DNA of 15,387 bases. It comes from an uncultured Roseiflexaceae bacterium (GTDB lineage Bacteria; Chloroflexota; Chloroflexia; Chloroflexales; Roseiflexaceae). The stretch spans positions 1 to 15,387 of the forward strand of contig CAIZHO010000326.1 in assembly GCA_903932805.1 (NCBI GenBank). The letters are read 5' to 3'. Shown here piece after piece: positions 1 to 6,470 of this stretch (the stretch's first letter is position 1; every line of letters starts with the position of its first letter). A program made the translations under genes and the position numbers. The notes under the pieces are model-generated. The model was not told where the DNA came from, made no database searches, and was given only the letters and a program-made list of their open reading frames with translations.

Positions 1-25
1 CCTCGCTCCGGCGAGGGGCGTTTTG
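1..25 (+). terminator. Intrinsic terminator, truncated by the window edge
   Basis: A GC-rich hairpin, CCTCGC (1-6), loop TCCG, GCGAGG (11-16), is followed by GGCGTTTT. The two G after the stem suggest it continues with CC just outside the window. It probably ends an unseen upstream gene on the + strand. Only the right part can be judged. Confidence 0.5.
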
Positions 26-99
26 TCGGCATACATCCAACCGAACAGTACATGCGTATGAGATAGTGTTCGGATTGTGGTGCGTGGGAGGTGCAGACT

Positions 100-1491
100 A
101 TGAGCACAGAACTCCAGTATGGTGTCGAAAACGAAATCAATAATGAACCCGATGCGAGTTGGACTGACGAAGCAGCAGATACCTTCCTAGAGGATTCGAA
201 TGCAAAATCGTCCATGGTCGAAGACTCAGTACAGATGCACCTGCGCGAAATCGGCCAAGTCAAACTCCTCACGGCTGCCCAAGAAGTCGAGCTCGCCATG
301 CGGCTCGAAGCAGGTGCGTACGCGCGTGATGTGTTGTTGCTCCCGACCATTTATACCCCACAATCGACGTCACTTACACTCATAAATGCTCTCTTGAGCA
401 CCCTGAGTAGTCCACACACTGCGCGTGATCTGGCGAGCCTTTGGCAAGCCAACGGCGGGGCGTGGCATGACACCCCTTGGCTTGTCGCAGCAGCAGTGCG
501 AGCCGGAGTATATCAACGCCAAGGAGTGAGCGCTCCGGCGTTGGATGAGCAGCATGACCTCTTGCGTGAACGTGAACGTATGACAACGACCGCTGCCATG
601 ACCGGGTTACTGGTGCTGACGCCTGCCTATCATCGTCTGCTGGCCGCTGGACATGACCCCATTGAGGCACTGTGCTGGCTGCTCGGCAACGACGCAGAGG
701 GTCGAGTGATTGCAGAGTGTGCAGATCGCGAAACGCGCCAGATGACTCGCCGTGTCGAAGATGCCGACGAGGCTCGACGCAGTCTGATCCAAGCGAATCT
801 CCGGTTGGTTGTGAGTGTCGCCAAAAAATATATCGGCGGACCGATGAGCTTCATGGATTTGGTGCAAGAGGGGAACATCGGGTTGATGCGGGCAGTTGAG
901 AAGTTCGACTACACGCGAAAAAATCGATTTTCTACCTATGCGACCTGGTGGATTCGTCAAGCTGTCTCGCGTGCAATAGCCGAACAGAGCCGCTTGATTC
1001 GATTGCCAGTCCATCTCAGTGATGCCATTGGGCAGATGCGCCGGGTGACACGCACGCTCGAACAAGGGTTATCGCGCGAGCCTACGCCAGACGAAATTGC
1101 CGTCGAAATGGGTATCTCAGATCGCAAGGTGCGCAGGTTGCTCCAGGCTTCGACGCAGCCTATTTCGCTCGAACAACCAATCAACAGCGATGGTGATGGT
1201 CATATTGGCGAACTCCTCGCCGACGAAATGAGTGATTCGCCGAATGACATCGCCACCCGTCATATGTTGCAAGCAGACATTACCATCGCGTTATCGGCTT
1301 TGCCCGAACGTGAACGGTCAATTGTCATGCTCCGCTACGGGTTGAGTGATGGACGCCGGCGTACCCTCGAAGAAGTCGGTGTCGCGTTTGGCATTACGCG
1401 CGAACGGACACGACAAATCGAGGCTGACGCCCTAAAACTGCTCCGCTCACCATCCGTTGGGGGGCATCTGATCGGTTATCTTGAATCATAA
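100..1491 (+). CDS. RNA polymerase sigma-70 family factor (RpoD/SigA-like, group 1 or 2)
   Basis: A 463-residue cytoplasmic sigma factor that directs core RNA polymerase to -35/-10 promoters. Start ATG 100 is chosen because GGGAGG (86-91) lies eight bases upstream; an in-frame GTG at 91 overlaps that site. There is no region 1.1, only a short acidic N-terminus. Residues 42-72 match region 1.2 ([12 protein letters not shown]). Residues 226-300 form region 2 with the hallmark [19 protein letters not shown]. Residues 306-385 are region 3. Residues 395-452 are region 4, with helix-turn-helix sequence [20 protein letters not shown]. About 150 residues (73-222) between regions 1.2 and 2.1 are not recognisable core sigma sequence. 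The C-terminus ([16 protein letters not shown]) departs somewhat from the usual primary-sigma tail, so this may be a paralogue rather than the housekeeping factor. It is monocistronic, with its own terminator. Family assignment is firm; the group is open. Confidence 0.95.
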   Translation: MSTELQYGVENEINNEPDASWTDEAADTFLEDSNAKSSMVEDSVQMHLREIGQVKLLTAAQEVELAMRLEAGAYARDVLLLPTIYTPQSTSLTLINALLSTLSSPHTARDLASLWQANGGAWHDTPWLVAAAVRAGVYQRQGVSAPALDEQHDLLRERERMTTTAAMTGLLVLTPAYHRLLAAGHDPIEALCWLLGNDAEGRVIAECADRETRQMTRRVEDADEARRSLIQANLRLVVSVAKKYIGGPMSFMDLVQEGNIGLMRAVEKFDYTRKNRFSTYATWWIRQAVSRAIAEQSRLIRLPVHLSDAIGQMRRVTRTLEQGLSREPTPDEIAVEMGISDRKVRRLLQASTQPISLEQPINSDGDGHIGELLADEMSDSPNDIATRHMLQADITIALSALPERERSIVMLRYGLSDGRRRTLEEVGVAFGITRERTRQIEADALKLLRSPSVGGHLIGYLES

Positions 1492-1504
1492 CGACTCTGC
1501 GAAG

Positions 1505-1538
1505 CCCCCGCGTGGCAGCGCCACGCGGGGGTGTTTTT
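1505..1538 (+). terminator. Intrinsic terminator of the sigma factor gene
   Basis: A perfect 12-bp stem, CCCCCGCGTGGC (1505-1516) with GCCACGCGGGGG (1520-1531) and loop AGC, is followed by TG and TTTTT (1534-1538). It begins 13 bases after the sigma stop. The convergent hydratase gene ends with TAA inside this T-tract (1539-1537), so the two transcripts meet here. Confidence 0.93.
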
Positions 1539-1986
1539 ATATGGGGCGGCGTTTCACCATCATGGTCATGTCCCCCTTTTGGGCGACCTCAGAGCGTTGA
1601 TTGCGTACTTCGATGCTGAAGGTAATGATACCCCGTTCAGGGCTCTTGGTTGGGCGCATAGCTGACACAACGATGATTGCATGGATGGTGTCGTTGAATC
1701 GGATTGGGGCGCTAAATGCCCATTCTAGCCCGAGGAAGGCAATGATGGCGTCTGGATCCATATCGGTACGATACTTGAGCCCATTAACAATCGCTAACCC
1801 CAATAGACCATGTGCTATCCGCTCGCCGAATACTGATTCTTTCATATACTCAGCGTCGGTGTGTAGACGATTGTAGTCGCCGGTCAACATCGCAAACATG
1901 CTTACTTCTGTCTCGCCGATGGTCCGTGCAGGCGTCACAAACGATGTTCCGACGGTGTAGTCTTCGTACCATTGGTAGGTAGGCAT
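1537..1986 (-). CDS. MaoC-like dehydratase / (R)-specific enoyl-CoA hydratase family protein
   Basis: A 149-residue single hot-dog-fold protein. The family hydrates trans-2-enoyl-CoA (or a related CoA thioester) to the (R)-3-hydroxyacyl-CoA in the cytoplasm. The hydratase signature is visible at residues 36-60, GDYNRLHTDAEY followed by FGERIAHG. D37 and H42 have the same spacing as the catalytic Asp/His pair of PhaJ-type hydratases. Start ATG 1986 is preferred because GGAG sits seven bases upstream; an ATG four codons earlier overlaps that site. It lies 62 bases downstream of sucD on the same strand, separated by a terminator-like hairpin, so it may receive only part of the sucD transcription. 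The substrate cannot be read from the sequence. Candidates include fatty-acid oxidation, polyhydroxyalkanoate supply, and mesaconyl- or methylmalyl-type C4/C5 CoA dehydration. Confidence 0.88.
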   Translation of the reverse strand: MPTYQWYEDYTVGTSFVTPARTIGETEVSMFAMLTGDYNRLHTDAEYMKESVFGERIAHGLLGLAIVNGLKYRTDMDPDAIIAFLGLEWAFSAPIRFNDTIHAIIVVSAMRPTKSPERGIITFSIEVRNQRSEVAQKGDMTMMVKRRPI

Positions 1987-1999
1987 GTGTTTCTCCATG

Positions 2000-2033
2000 A
2001 AAAAAAGCGGCAATACGTGGTACGTACTGCCGC
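2000..2033 (-). terminator. Intrinsic terminator or attenuator between sucD and the MaoC-like gene
   Basis: Read on the - strand, GCGGCAGTACGT (2033-2022), loop ACC, ACGTATTGCCGC (2018-2007) forms a 12-bp stem with one G-T pair. Seven T follow (2006-2000). The Shine-Dalgarno GGAG of the downstream gene begins only a few bases after the T-run. Structure and T-tract are those of a classical Rho-independent terminator for sucD. Confidence 0.85.
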
Positions 2034-2048
2034 ACAAATCCCCATGTA

Positions 2049-2927
2049 TTATTTAGATAACGCTTCTTTGACGAGGCGCGCGATGTCCGTTGGGAGTTCG
2101 GCCACGGTGACCCCAACTGCTTGGAGCGCTTCGATTTTCTCTTGGGCTGTGCCTTCACCACCAGAGATAATCGCTCCCGCATGGCCCATGCGCTTCCCTT
2201 CCGGGGCAGTGCGACCGGCAATGAAGCCGACGACTGGTTTGGTGACATGTTTGCCGATGTATTTGGCTGCGTCTTGTTCGGCGTTTCCGCCGATTTCGCC
2301 AATCAACACGATTGCTTTGGTCTCGGGATCTGCCTGGAACAGTTCCAACGCGTCGATATAGTTCGTGCCGATGATTGGATCACCCCCGATACCGACAATG
2401 GAGCTCTGGCCGAGCCCGATGCGGGTCAAGGCATCGACTGCTTCGTAGGTCAGTGTTCCTGACTTCGAAACGACCCCGACAGGGCCGGGAGTAGCGATGT
2501 TGCCGGGGATAATACCGACCTTTGCTTGACCAGGTGTCAACAAACCTGGACAGTTCGGGCCAATCAGACGAGCACCACATTCCTTCACAAATGCATAGGT
2601 CGCTACCATGTCATTTGCTGGGATACCTTCAGTGATGCAAACAATCAATTTGATACCTGCAGCAGCGGCTTCTCGCACAGCATCGGGTGCAAATGGGGCG
2701 GGCACATAAATAATCGATGTGTTGGCATTCGTCGCTTTGACTGCATCAGCGACGCTGTTGAAGATCGGCACTTTGCCGTCGATGGCTGTCTGCCCTGCAC
2801 GACCTGGGGTAACACCGGCTACGACATTGGTGCCATAGGCAACCATTTGTCGTGTATGAAATTCACCTTCGCGGCCAGTGATCCCCTGCACCACGAGACG
2901 TGTGTTCTTGTCGACCAGAATGCTCAT
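2049..2927 (-). CDS. sucD: Succinyl-CoA synthetase (ADP/GDP-forming) subunit alpha
   Basis: A 292-residue alpha subunit that, with SucC (beta), interconverts succinyl-CoA and succinate with nucleotide phosphorylation in the TCA cycle. The N-terminal CoA-binding Rossmann domain starts at [14 protein letters not shown] and includes [19 protein letters not shown] segment and [10 protein letters not shown] follow, both typical of the family. The phosphorylated active-site histidine is H249 in GHAGAI, equivalent to His246 of the E. coli enzyme. Length is normal. ATG 2927 has GGAG nine bases upstream. A promoter (TTGCCG, 17 bp, TAGGAT) lies just ahead. The beta subunit is usually encoded immediately upstream, but here that position holds a 309-base spacer and then a divergent small gene, so sucC must be elsewhere. 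A terminator-like hairpin follows the gene. Confidence 0.97.
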   Translation of the reverse strand: MSILVDKNTRLVVQGITGREGEFHTRQMVAYGTNVVAGVTPGRAGQTAIDGKVPIFNSVADAVKATNANTSIIYVPAPFAPDAVREAAAAGIKLIVCITEGIPANDMVATYAFVKECGARLIGPNCPGLLTPGQAKVGIIPGNIATPGPVGVVSKSGTLTYEAVDALTRIGLGQSSIVGIGGDPIIGTNYIDALELFQADPETKAIVLIGEIGGNAEQDAAKYIGKHVTKPVVGFIAGRTAPEGKRMGHAGAIISGGEGTAQEKIEALQAVGVTVAELPTDIARLVKEALSK

Positions 2928-2960
2928 TGTTATTCTCCGGAACGTTGCTTTTGCTGTGCT

Positions 2961-2989
2961 ATCCTACCACCTCCTCAACATTTCGGCAA
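2961..2989 (-). promoter_or_regulatory. Candidate sigma-70 promoter of sucD
   Basis: On the - strand, TTGCCG (2989-2984) and TAGGAT (2966-2961) are separated by exactly 17 bp. Each matches the consensus at four of six positions. Transcription would start near 2954, giving a leader of about 27 bases with GGAG before ATG 2927. Confidence 0.5.
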
Positions 2990-3172
2990 ATCTCAGAGCA
3001 CAAAGTCAACGGCTTCTTATGCGCTCCATCACGGTGTGATGCATACTCGCACAGGTGCCTCCGTTGTTTCTGTTGCACTGCTGGGGTGACGATTTCTGAG
3101 TCCACAGCGCGGGTGTGGTCGAGGATATTGATGCAACCGAGCGATTTGTACATAATAAACAAGTACTACCTC

Positions 3173-3201
3173 TTGTGTTTATGCGAAATATACAATATAC
3201 T
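3173..3201 (+). promoter_or_regulatory. Candidate sigma-70 promoter of the 72-residue gene
   Basis: TTGTGT (3173-3178) and TATACT (3196-3201) are separated by 17 bp. The -10 box matches five of six consensus positions and the -35 box three to four. Transcription would start near 3208, about 29 bases before the ATG. Confidence 0.65.
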
Positions 3202-3236
3202 CTGAGCGTAGGATTTATATTGGCAAGGAGGCCAAC

Positions 3237-3455
3237 ATGGACCACGTACATTTGGAGCAGTCGTACAGTGACGAAATTCTGAAGGAAATGCCCGAGGTGC
3301 ACGAAATGCTGGCAAGTATGCACATCGAGGGAAGTCATAATCGACTGCGTATTCAAGCTGAGGCCGCGAGTGTAGACACTGATGTCATGCTTGCAGCAAT
3401 CGAGATCAAGCTGCGCCGCATGTCTGCTCGGCCCATGGGCGACCGGCTGAACTAA
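3237..3455 (+). CDS. Small uncharacterised protein, 72 residues
   Basis: Not recognised with certainty. It is taken as real because it has a sigma-70-like promoter, a near-consensus Shine-Dalgarno AAGGAGG (3225-3231) five bases before ATG, and a bidirectional terminator after it. The protein is soluble and probably all-helical: an acidic, Met/His-rich N-terminal half (SYSDEILKEMPEVHEMLASM) and a basic C-terminal helix (AAIEIKLRRMSARP). The order 'E-I-L-K-x-x-P-E, then L-x-x-M, then A-A-x-x-x-V-D-x-D-x-M-L-A-A-I' loosely recalls the helical DUF1858/ScdA-N-like fold. It lacks the cysteine motif common in those families. That resemblance is my inference and weak. It is monocistronic between the divergent sucD and the convergent membrane-protein gene. 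Confidence 0.75.
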   Translation: MDHVHLEQSYSDEILKEMPEVHEMLASMHIEGSHNRLRIQAEAASVDTDVMLAAIEIKLRRMSARPMGDRLN

Positions 3456-3496
3456 TCATTGATAGCCGGCTCAGCATTGGATTATTGGGAGAAATC

Positions 3497-3532
3497 AAAA
3501 AGCCCCTGCACACGAAGTGTGCAGGGGCTTTT
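3497..3532. terminator. Bidirectional intrinsic terminator
   Basis: AAAAGCCCCTGCACAC, loop GAA, GTGTGCAGGGGCTTTT form an essentially perfect 16-bp stem flanked by A-tract and T-tract. It therefore works in both directions. It ends the 72-residue gene (+) and the membrane-protein gene (-), which converge here. Confidence 0.95.
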
Positions 3533-3556
3533 CGTACCTGTCAGTGCGTCGTTTGC

Positions 3557-4732
3557 CTATCGTAGCCGCTTGCTGACCGTCAGTTCGAGCATAGGATCGA
3601 TTTGTGATTTGCGTACACGTTGGAGCATGAATCGGAAGCTGAGCACAATGTGTGCCGCAATAAATGCCCAATTGATGATGTAGGTGATGGTATGCAGTGG
3701 TTCCATCCCAATGACCGATTGACTCACCATCGTGAAGATAAAAACACCGTACCCGATGTAGACATGAACAGTCCGTATGTGCGCATGCAGTTTGGGGATC
3801 CCATAGAAGTACAGGCTTGCGACTGCATGCACGAAGAAGAACATAATGTAAATGTTGGATGCGTAGATGTGTGTGACATATGCAGAAGACATGGCAGCTT
3901 TGGCTACTGCGTAGATTTCTTTGTTGTCAAACCCTGCACTGTAGTAGACATAGGTATCGAGCGCAAGTGTCAAAAAGATAAACCAGGCGAGGCCACGATT
4001 CCAGATTGCTGATTTCCGTTTGCGGCTGCGCTGTTCTTCTGCGAGTGTTGCTCGTTCTGCGTCGCTCAATGCAGTTTGTGTTGCTTGATATGCGGCAAAC
4101 GAAATTTTCGGAAACGCCCGTGCTGTCAACAGTAAACTGCCCATCAGGAGCACTTCGCCAAGGTTGGCGACGACCCCGAGTTGTAGCGACGCAGCCATAA
4201 ACATCATGAGCGATCCTGCAAGCATCCACCATGACTTTTGATGGATGTACAACCCAATGCCAAAAGCAATCATGAATGTCATCGTTGTGATTGCTGCGAG
4301 TGGTGGGCCTGAGCGCTCTGCGAGAACGTACCGCAGTACACCTTCGGTGCTTTCGACATATTTGGCACCACCAAAGTACTCGTAGATTCCATAGAGAATG
4401 CAGCTCAGCACCGTACCGTAGGTGAGGATGGTCATGCCGCGGCGCCATGTCCAGGTCACACTGCCATTACGGGCAAGGACAATGCCCGCAACCATCAGCA
4501 ATGGGGTACCGACGGCATGGAAGGCGTACCGTACCATATTGATTGTCAACAGGGTATCACCAGCGCCAATGAGCGTGCCCACACCGAGAACAGCGTTGTC
4601 GAAGGCCAGACCAATCCCACTCAACGCGAGCAGCCATAGAGCGTTGCTCTTCTGGGCAGAAGCAACGCGCATTATCAGGATGGCAATGACGCTGTGCACT
4701 GCGGCGAGTGCGAGATAGACCACGATGTCCAT
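3557..4732 (-). CDS. Uncharacterised polytopic membrane protein with histidine-rich C-terminal module, 391 residues
   Basis: Family not recognised. Start ATG 4732 (MDIVVYLALAAVHSV) is preferred over a longer frame because AAGGGAAC lies just upstream and the extra 40 residues are not protein-like. About ten to eleven hydrophobic segments are visible (near 5-24, 31-53, 61-87, 99-118, 143-163, 168-204, 247-263, 287-309, 319-339, 351-370). A charged cytoplasmic-looking stretch at 220-245 (AERATLAEEQRSRKRK) divides an N-terminal block from a C-terminal four-helix module. The module carries H288, H302, H316, H318, H323, H347 and H361, several inside helices as in b-type heme-binding proteins. No CxxCH is present. 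It lies on the same strand as the act operon but beyond its terminator, with its own leader and candidate promoter. A role in membrane electron transfer is possible but not shown. Confidence 0.85.
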   Translation of the reverse strand: MDIVVYLALAAVHSVIAILIMRVASAQKSNALWLLALSGIGLAFDNAVLGVGTLIGAGDTLLTINMVRYAFHAVGTPLLMVAGIVLARNGSVTWTWRRGMTILTYGTVLSCILYGIYEYFGGAKYVESTEGVLRYVLAERSGPPLAAITTMTFMIAFGIGLYIHQKSWWMLAGSLMMFMAASLQLGVVANLGEVLLMGSLLLTARAFPKISFAAYQATQTALSDAERATLAEEQRSRKRKSAIWNRGLAWFIFLTLALDTYVYYSAGFDNKEIYAVAKAAMSSAYVTHIYASNIYIMFFFVHAVASLYFYGIPKLHAHIRTVHVYIGYGVFIFTMVSQSVIGMEPLHTITYIINWAFIAAHIVLSFRFMLQRVRKSQIDPMLELTVSKRLR

Positions 4733-4750
4733 AGTGTTCCCTTCTGTTCC

Positions 4751-4766
4751 ACCGCTGTGTGGCGGT
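4751..4766 (-). promoter_or_regulatory. Small leader hairpin upstream of the 391-residue membrane protein gene
   Basis: ACCGC and GCGGT arms around a six-base loop (CACACA on the - strand) lie about 18 bases ahead of the start codon, just upstream of the Shine-Dalgarno. There is no T-run, so it is not a terminator. It could affect mRNA stability or translation. Role unknown. Confidence 0.35.
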
Positions 4767-4837
4767 ACTGCATCAGCCACAGACAACTGTACTGTGCTGC
4801 ATTTGTATACCGTTTTGTAGTAACCAGTTGTACACAG

Positions 4838-4865
4838 AGTGTAACAATTCATACAATCGATGCAA
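4838..4865 (-). promoter_or_regulatory. Candidate promoter of the 391-residue membrane protein gene
   Basis: On the - strand, TTGCAT (4865-4860) and TACACT (4843-4838) are spaced by 16 bp. Each is a partial match to the sigma-70 consensus. A start near 4831 would give a leader of about 100 bases that includes the hairpin at 4751-4766. The surrounding 4790-4925 is AT-rich, so other choices exist. Confidence 0.35.
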
Positions 4866-5140
4866 GAGGTTAAAAGACATATACAGAAGAGACGTACATT
4901 TTGTGTATTGAATGTGTAGTATCATTCCCGAACTACATTGAACAAACCATTTGCAGGATTGGTGCAACCAGCAAGAGGAACCCCACCCCCACGAGCGCCG
5001 AATCGTGAGGAGTGGGGTTGAGGGAAAAAGGGGCGGTATGAGGAGGTAAGAGGAAGAGGCGCTGGTGATGATTGCTCATCGCTATGTCACTACTATGCCT
5101 GACCGAGATGAATGAGGTGTGAGCATGAGTTGAGAACAGA

Positions 5141-5176
5141 CACAGAAAACCCACCCGATTGGGTGGGTTTTCTGTG
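5141..5176 (-). terminator. Terminator of the act operon
   Basis: CACAGAAAACCCACCC (5141-5156) and GGGTGGGTTTTCTGTG (5161-5176) form a perfect 16-bp stem with a four-base loop. On the - strand the 3' arm carries GGGTGGG followed by TTTT, as in terminators whose U-tract is part of a longer stem. It starts 14 bases beyond the actF stop. Confidence 0.85.
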
Positions 5177-5189
5177 GACGCGTAGCGTA

Positions 5190-6416
5190 CTAGTGCTGTG
5201 CGGGAGCGTGATGGCTGTGGCCATGGCCTGCGAGTTGTGCTTCGAGTTCGGGGATGCGATGGTCGTGTGGTGGCAAGATAGGGAGTTGCTTGAGATAGCG
5301 AATCACCATTGCCAGCCAGAGACCACCGATGCCGATGAATGCGGTTACGTGTGTCCAGTGAATTTGGAATGCACCCTTGTGGAATGCAGGATTAATCAGC
5401 CAGAACACGTACACGACTTCGATAAAGACGATCCACATCGAAATGCGAGCGACCACATTGAAGTTACGCTTGGTGTGGCGTGACAGTAAGAGGAAGAACG
5501 GCAAGAAGAAGTGACCAAAGATCAACGCAATCGCGAGGTATTGCCACCCGTAGTTGGTACGTTCATAGAACCATGGGGTTTCTTCGGGGATATTACCGGA
5601 CCAGATGATGAGGTATTGCGAGTAATTCAAGTAGGTCCACAGGACGGTGAACGCAAACGTGAATTTGCCCAGGTCATGCAGACGGTCTACTGGGATTTCG
5701 TAGCCGAGTAAGTTGTTCTTTGACAACAACCAGAGGACGATAATCATCAGCGCAAAGACCGTCAGTACTTGTCCGATCATCCAACCGACGGGATACATCG
5801 AGGAGAACCACAAAGGCTCGAGCGACATGCCCCAGTCTGTGGCAGCGAACGTCCAGAGCATGACGTGTGCAACGAGCCCTGGGCCACCGGTGGTGGCGAG
5901 CTTGTCGCGGAACGTCTCGGTTTCGCTCATCGGAGCGTTTTCTTGTTGGATCGAGAGGGAGCGTAAGCGACGAGCCAACAAACCCCAAGACACAAAGTAG
6001 AGAACGGCACGAATCGTGAAAAATGGAATGTTGAGGAAGTGAACTTTCGCAGAGATAGCATGTTCTTCGGCGATCCGGACTGGGTCAGTCCATTCATAGA
6101 GCACCGTTATACCCAATAAAATGGGGATAAACAGGATACCCATCCAAGGGATGACCAGTGCGGCGGCTTCGACAAAACGTCGAATAATCAAGCCCCAGAC
6201 GCCGCTGGTGATGTGTTGCAGGGTGAGCAGAAACATGCTCCCTGCAGACAAGCCAAAGAAAAACAAGAAGGCAAACAGGTACGATTGGAGTACCTGGCTC
6301 GTCGAGCTGACCGCAATACCCACCACGGTGAGTGCGAGTGCGGCGCCGCCGACGATATATGCACGCTTTTGGACGGAGTCAAAAGTCGTACGTAATTGAT
6401 CAGTCTGTTCTGCCAC
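5190..6416 (-). CDS. actF: Alternative complex III subunit ActF, quinol:cytochrome c oxidoreductase membrane subunit (NrfD-related)
   Basis: A 408-residue integral membrane subunit of ACIII, the menaquinol:electron-acceptor oxidoreductase that replaces cytochrome bc1. About ten transmembrane helices are visible, including AYIVGGAALALTVVGIAVS near the N-terminus. Conserved-looking ActF segments include HFLNIPFFTIRAVLYF, TDWGMSLEPLWFSSMYPVGWM, and WTYLNYSQYLIIWSGNIPEE. Start is GTG 6416 with AAGG eight bases upstream. In the known ACIII structures ActF pairs with ActC in the membrane as a structural or second quinone-site homologue. It is the last gene of the operon, 54 bases after actE, followed by a strong terminator. 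The stop codon is TAG. The C-terminal tail is His-rich (HDH, then GHGHSHHAPAQH), which could bind metal or simply be a flexible tail. Confidence 0.93.
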   Translation of the reverse strand: MAEQTDQLRTTFDSVQKRAYIVGGAALALTVVGIAVSSTSQVLQSYLFAFLFFFGLSAGSMFLLTLQHITSGVWGLIIRRFVEAAALVIPWMGILFIPILLGITVLYEWTDPVRIAEEHAISAKVHFLNIPFFTIRAVLYFVSWGLLARRLRSLSIQQENAPMSETETFRDKLATTGGPGLVAHVMLWTFAATDWGMSLEPLWFSSMYPVGWMIGQVLTVFALMIIVLWLLSKNNLLGYEIPVDRLHDLGKFTFAFTVLWTYLNYSQYLIIWSGNIPEETPWFYERTNYGWQYLAIALIFGHFFLPFFLLLSRHTKRNFNVVARISMWIVFIEVVYVFWLINPAFHKGAFQIHWTHVTAFIGIGGLWLAMVIRYLKQLPILPPHDHRIPELEAQLAGHGHSHHAPAQH

Positions 6417-6470
6417 GGTTGTGTCCTTGCAGTTGGCACGGCCAAGGGATGCTCAGCCGTGCACTCACAC

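Larger units (their letters stand above)
2928..3236. other. Divergent intergenic spacer between sucD and the 72-residue gene
   Basis: 309 bases with no credible gene; short frames inside lack ribosome binding sites or family resemblance. It holds the sucD promoter on -, the small-gene promoter on +, and a near-perfect inverted repeat CATCAC GGT GTGATG (3027-3041) about 38 bases upstream of the sucD -35 box. The stretch nearest the small gene (3140-3215) is AT-rich. Confidence 0.7.
4733..5189. other. Intergenic spacer between actF and the membrane-protein gene
   Basis: 457 bases without a credible gene. On the - strand, frames of 64 and 73 codons occur but use TTG or GTG starts without a ribosome binding site, and one starts inside the terminator hairpin. 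Contents: the act operon terminator (5141-5176); an inverted repeat AACCCCAC (4979-4986) / GTGGGGTT (5012-5019) enclosing ACGA (4991-4994) / TCGT (5003-5006); a purine-rich + strand tract (about 5007-5068); and an AT-rich stretch (4800-4930) with a candidate promoter for the downstream gene. Confidence 0.7.

Noticed and set aside
4933..5154. 73-codon frame on - in the spacer after actF
   Set aside because: It starts with GTG inside the terminator hairpin, has no ribosome binding site, and shows no protein-like composition.
6417..6470. GCACGG/CCGTGC inverted repeat between actE and actF
   Set aside because: Six-base arms with a 15-base loop and no T-run; too little to support a regulatory or terminator call.
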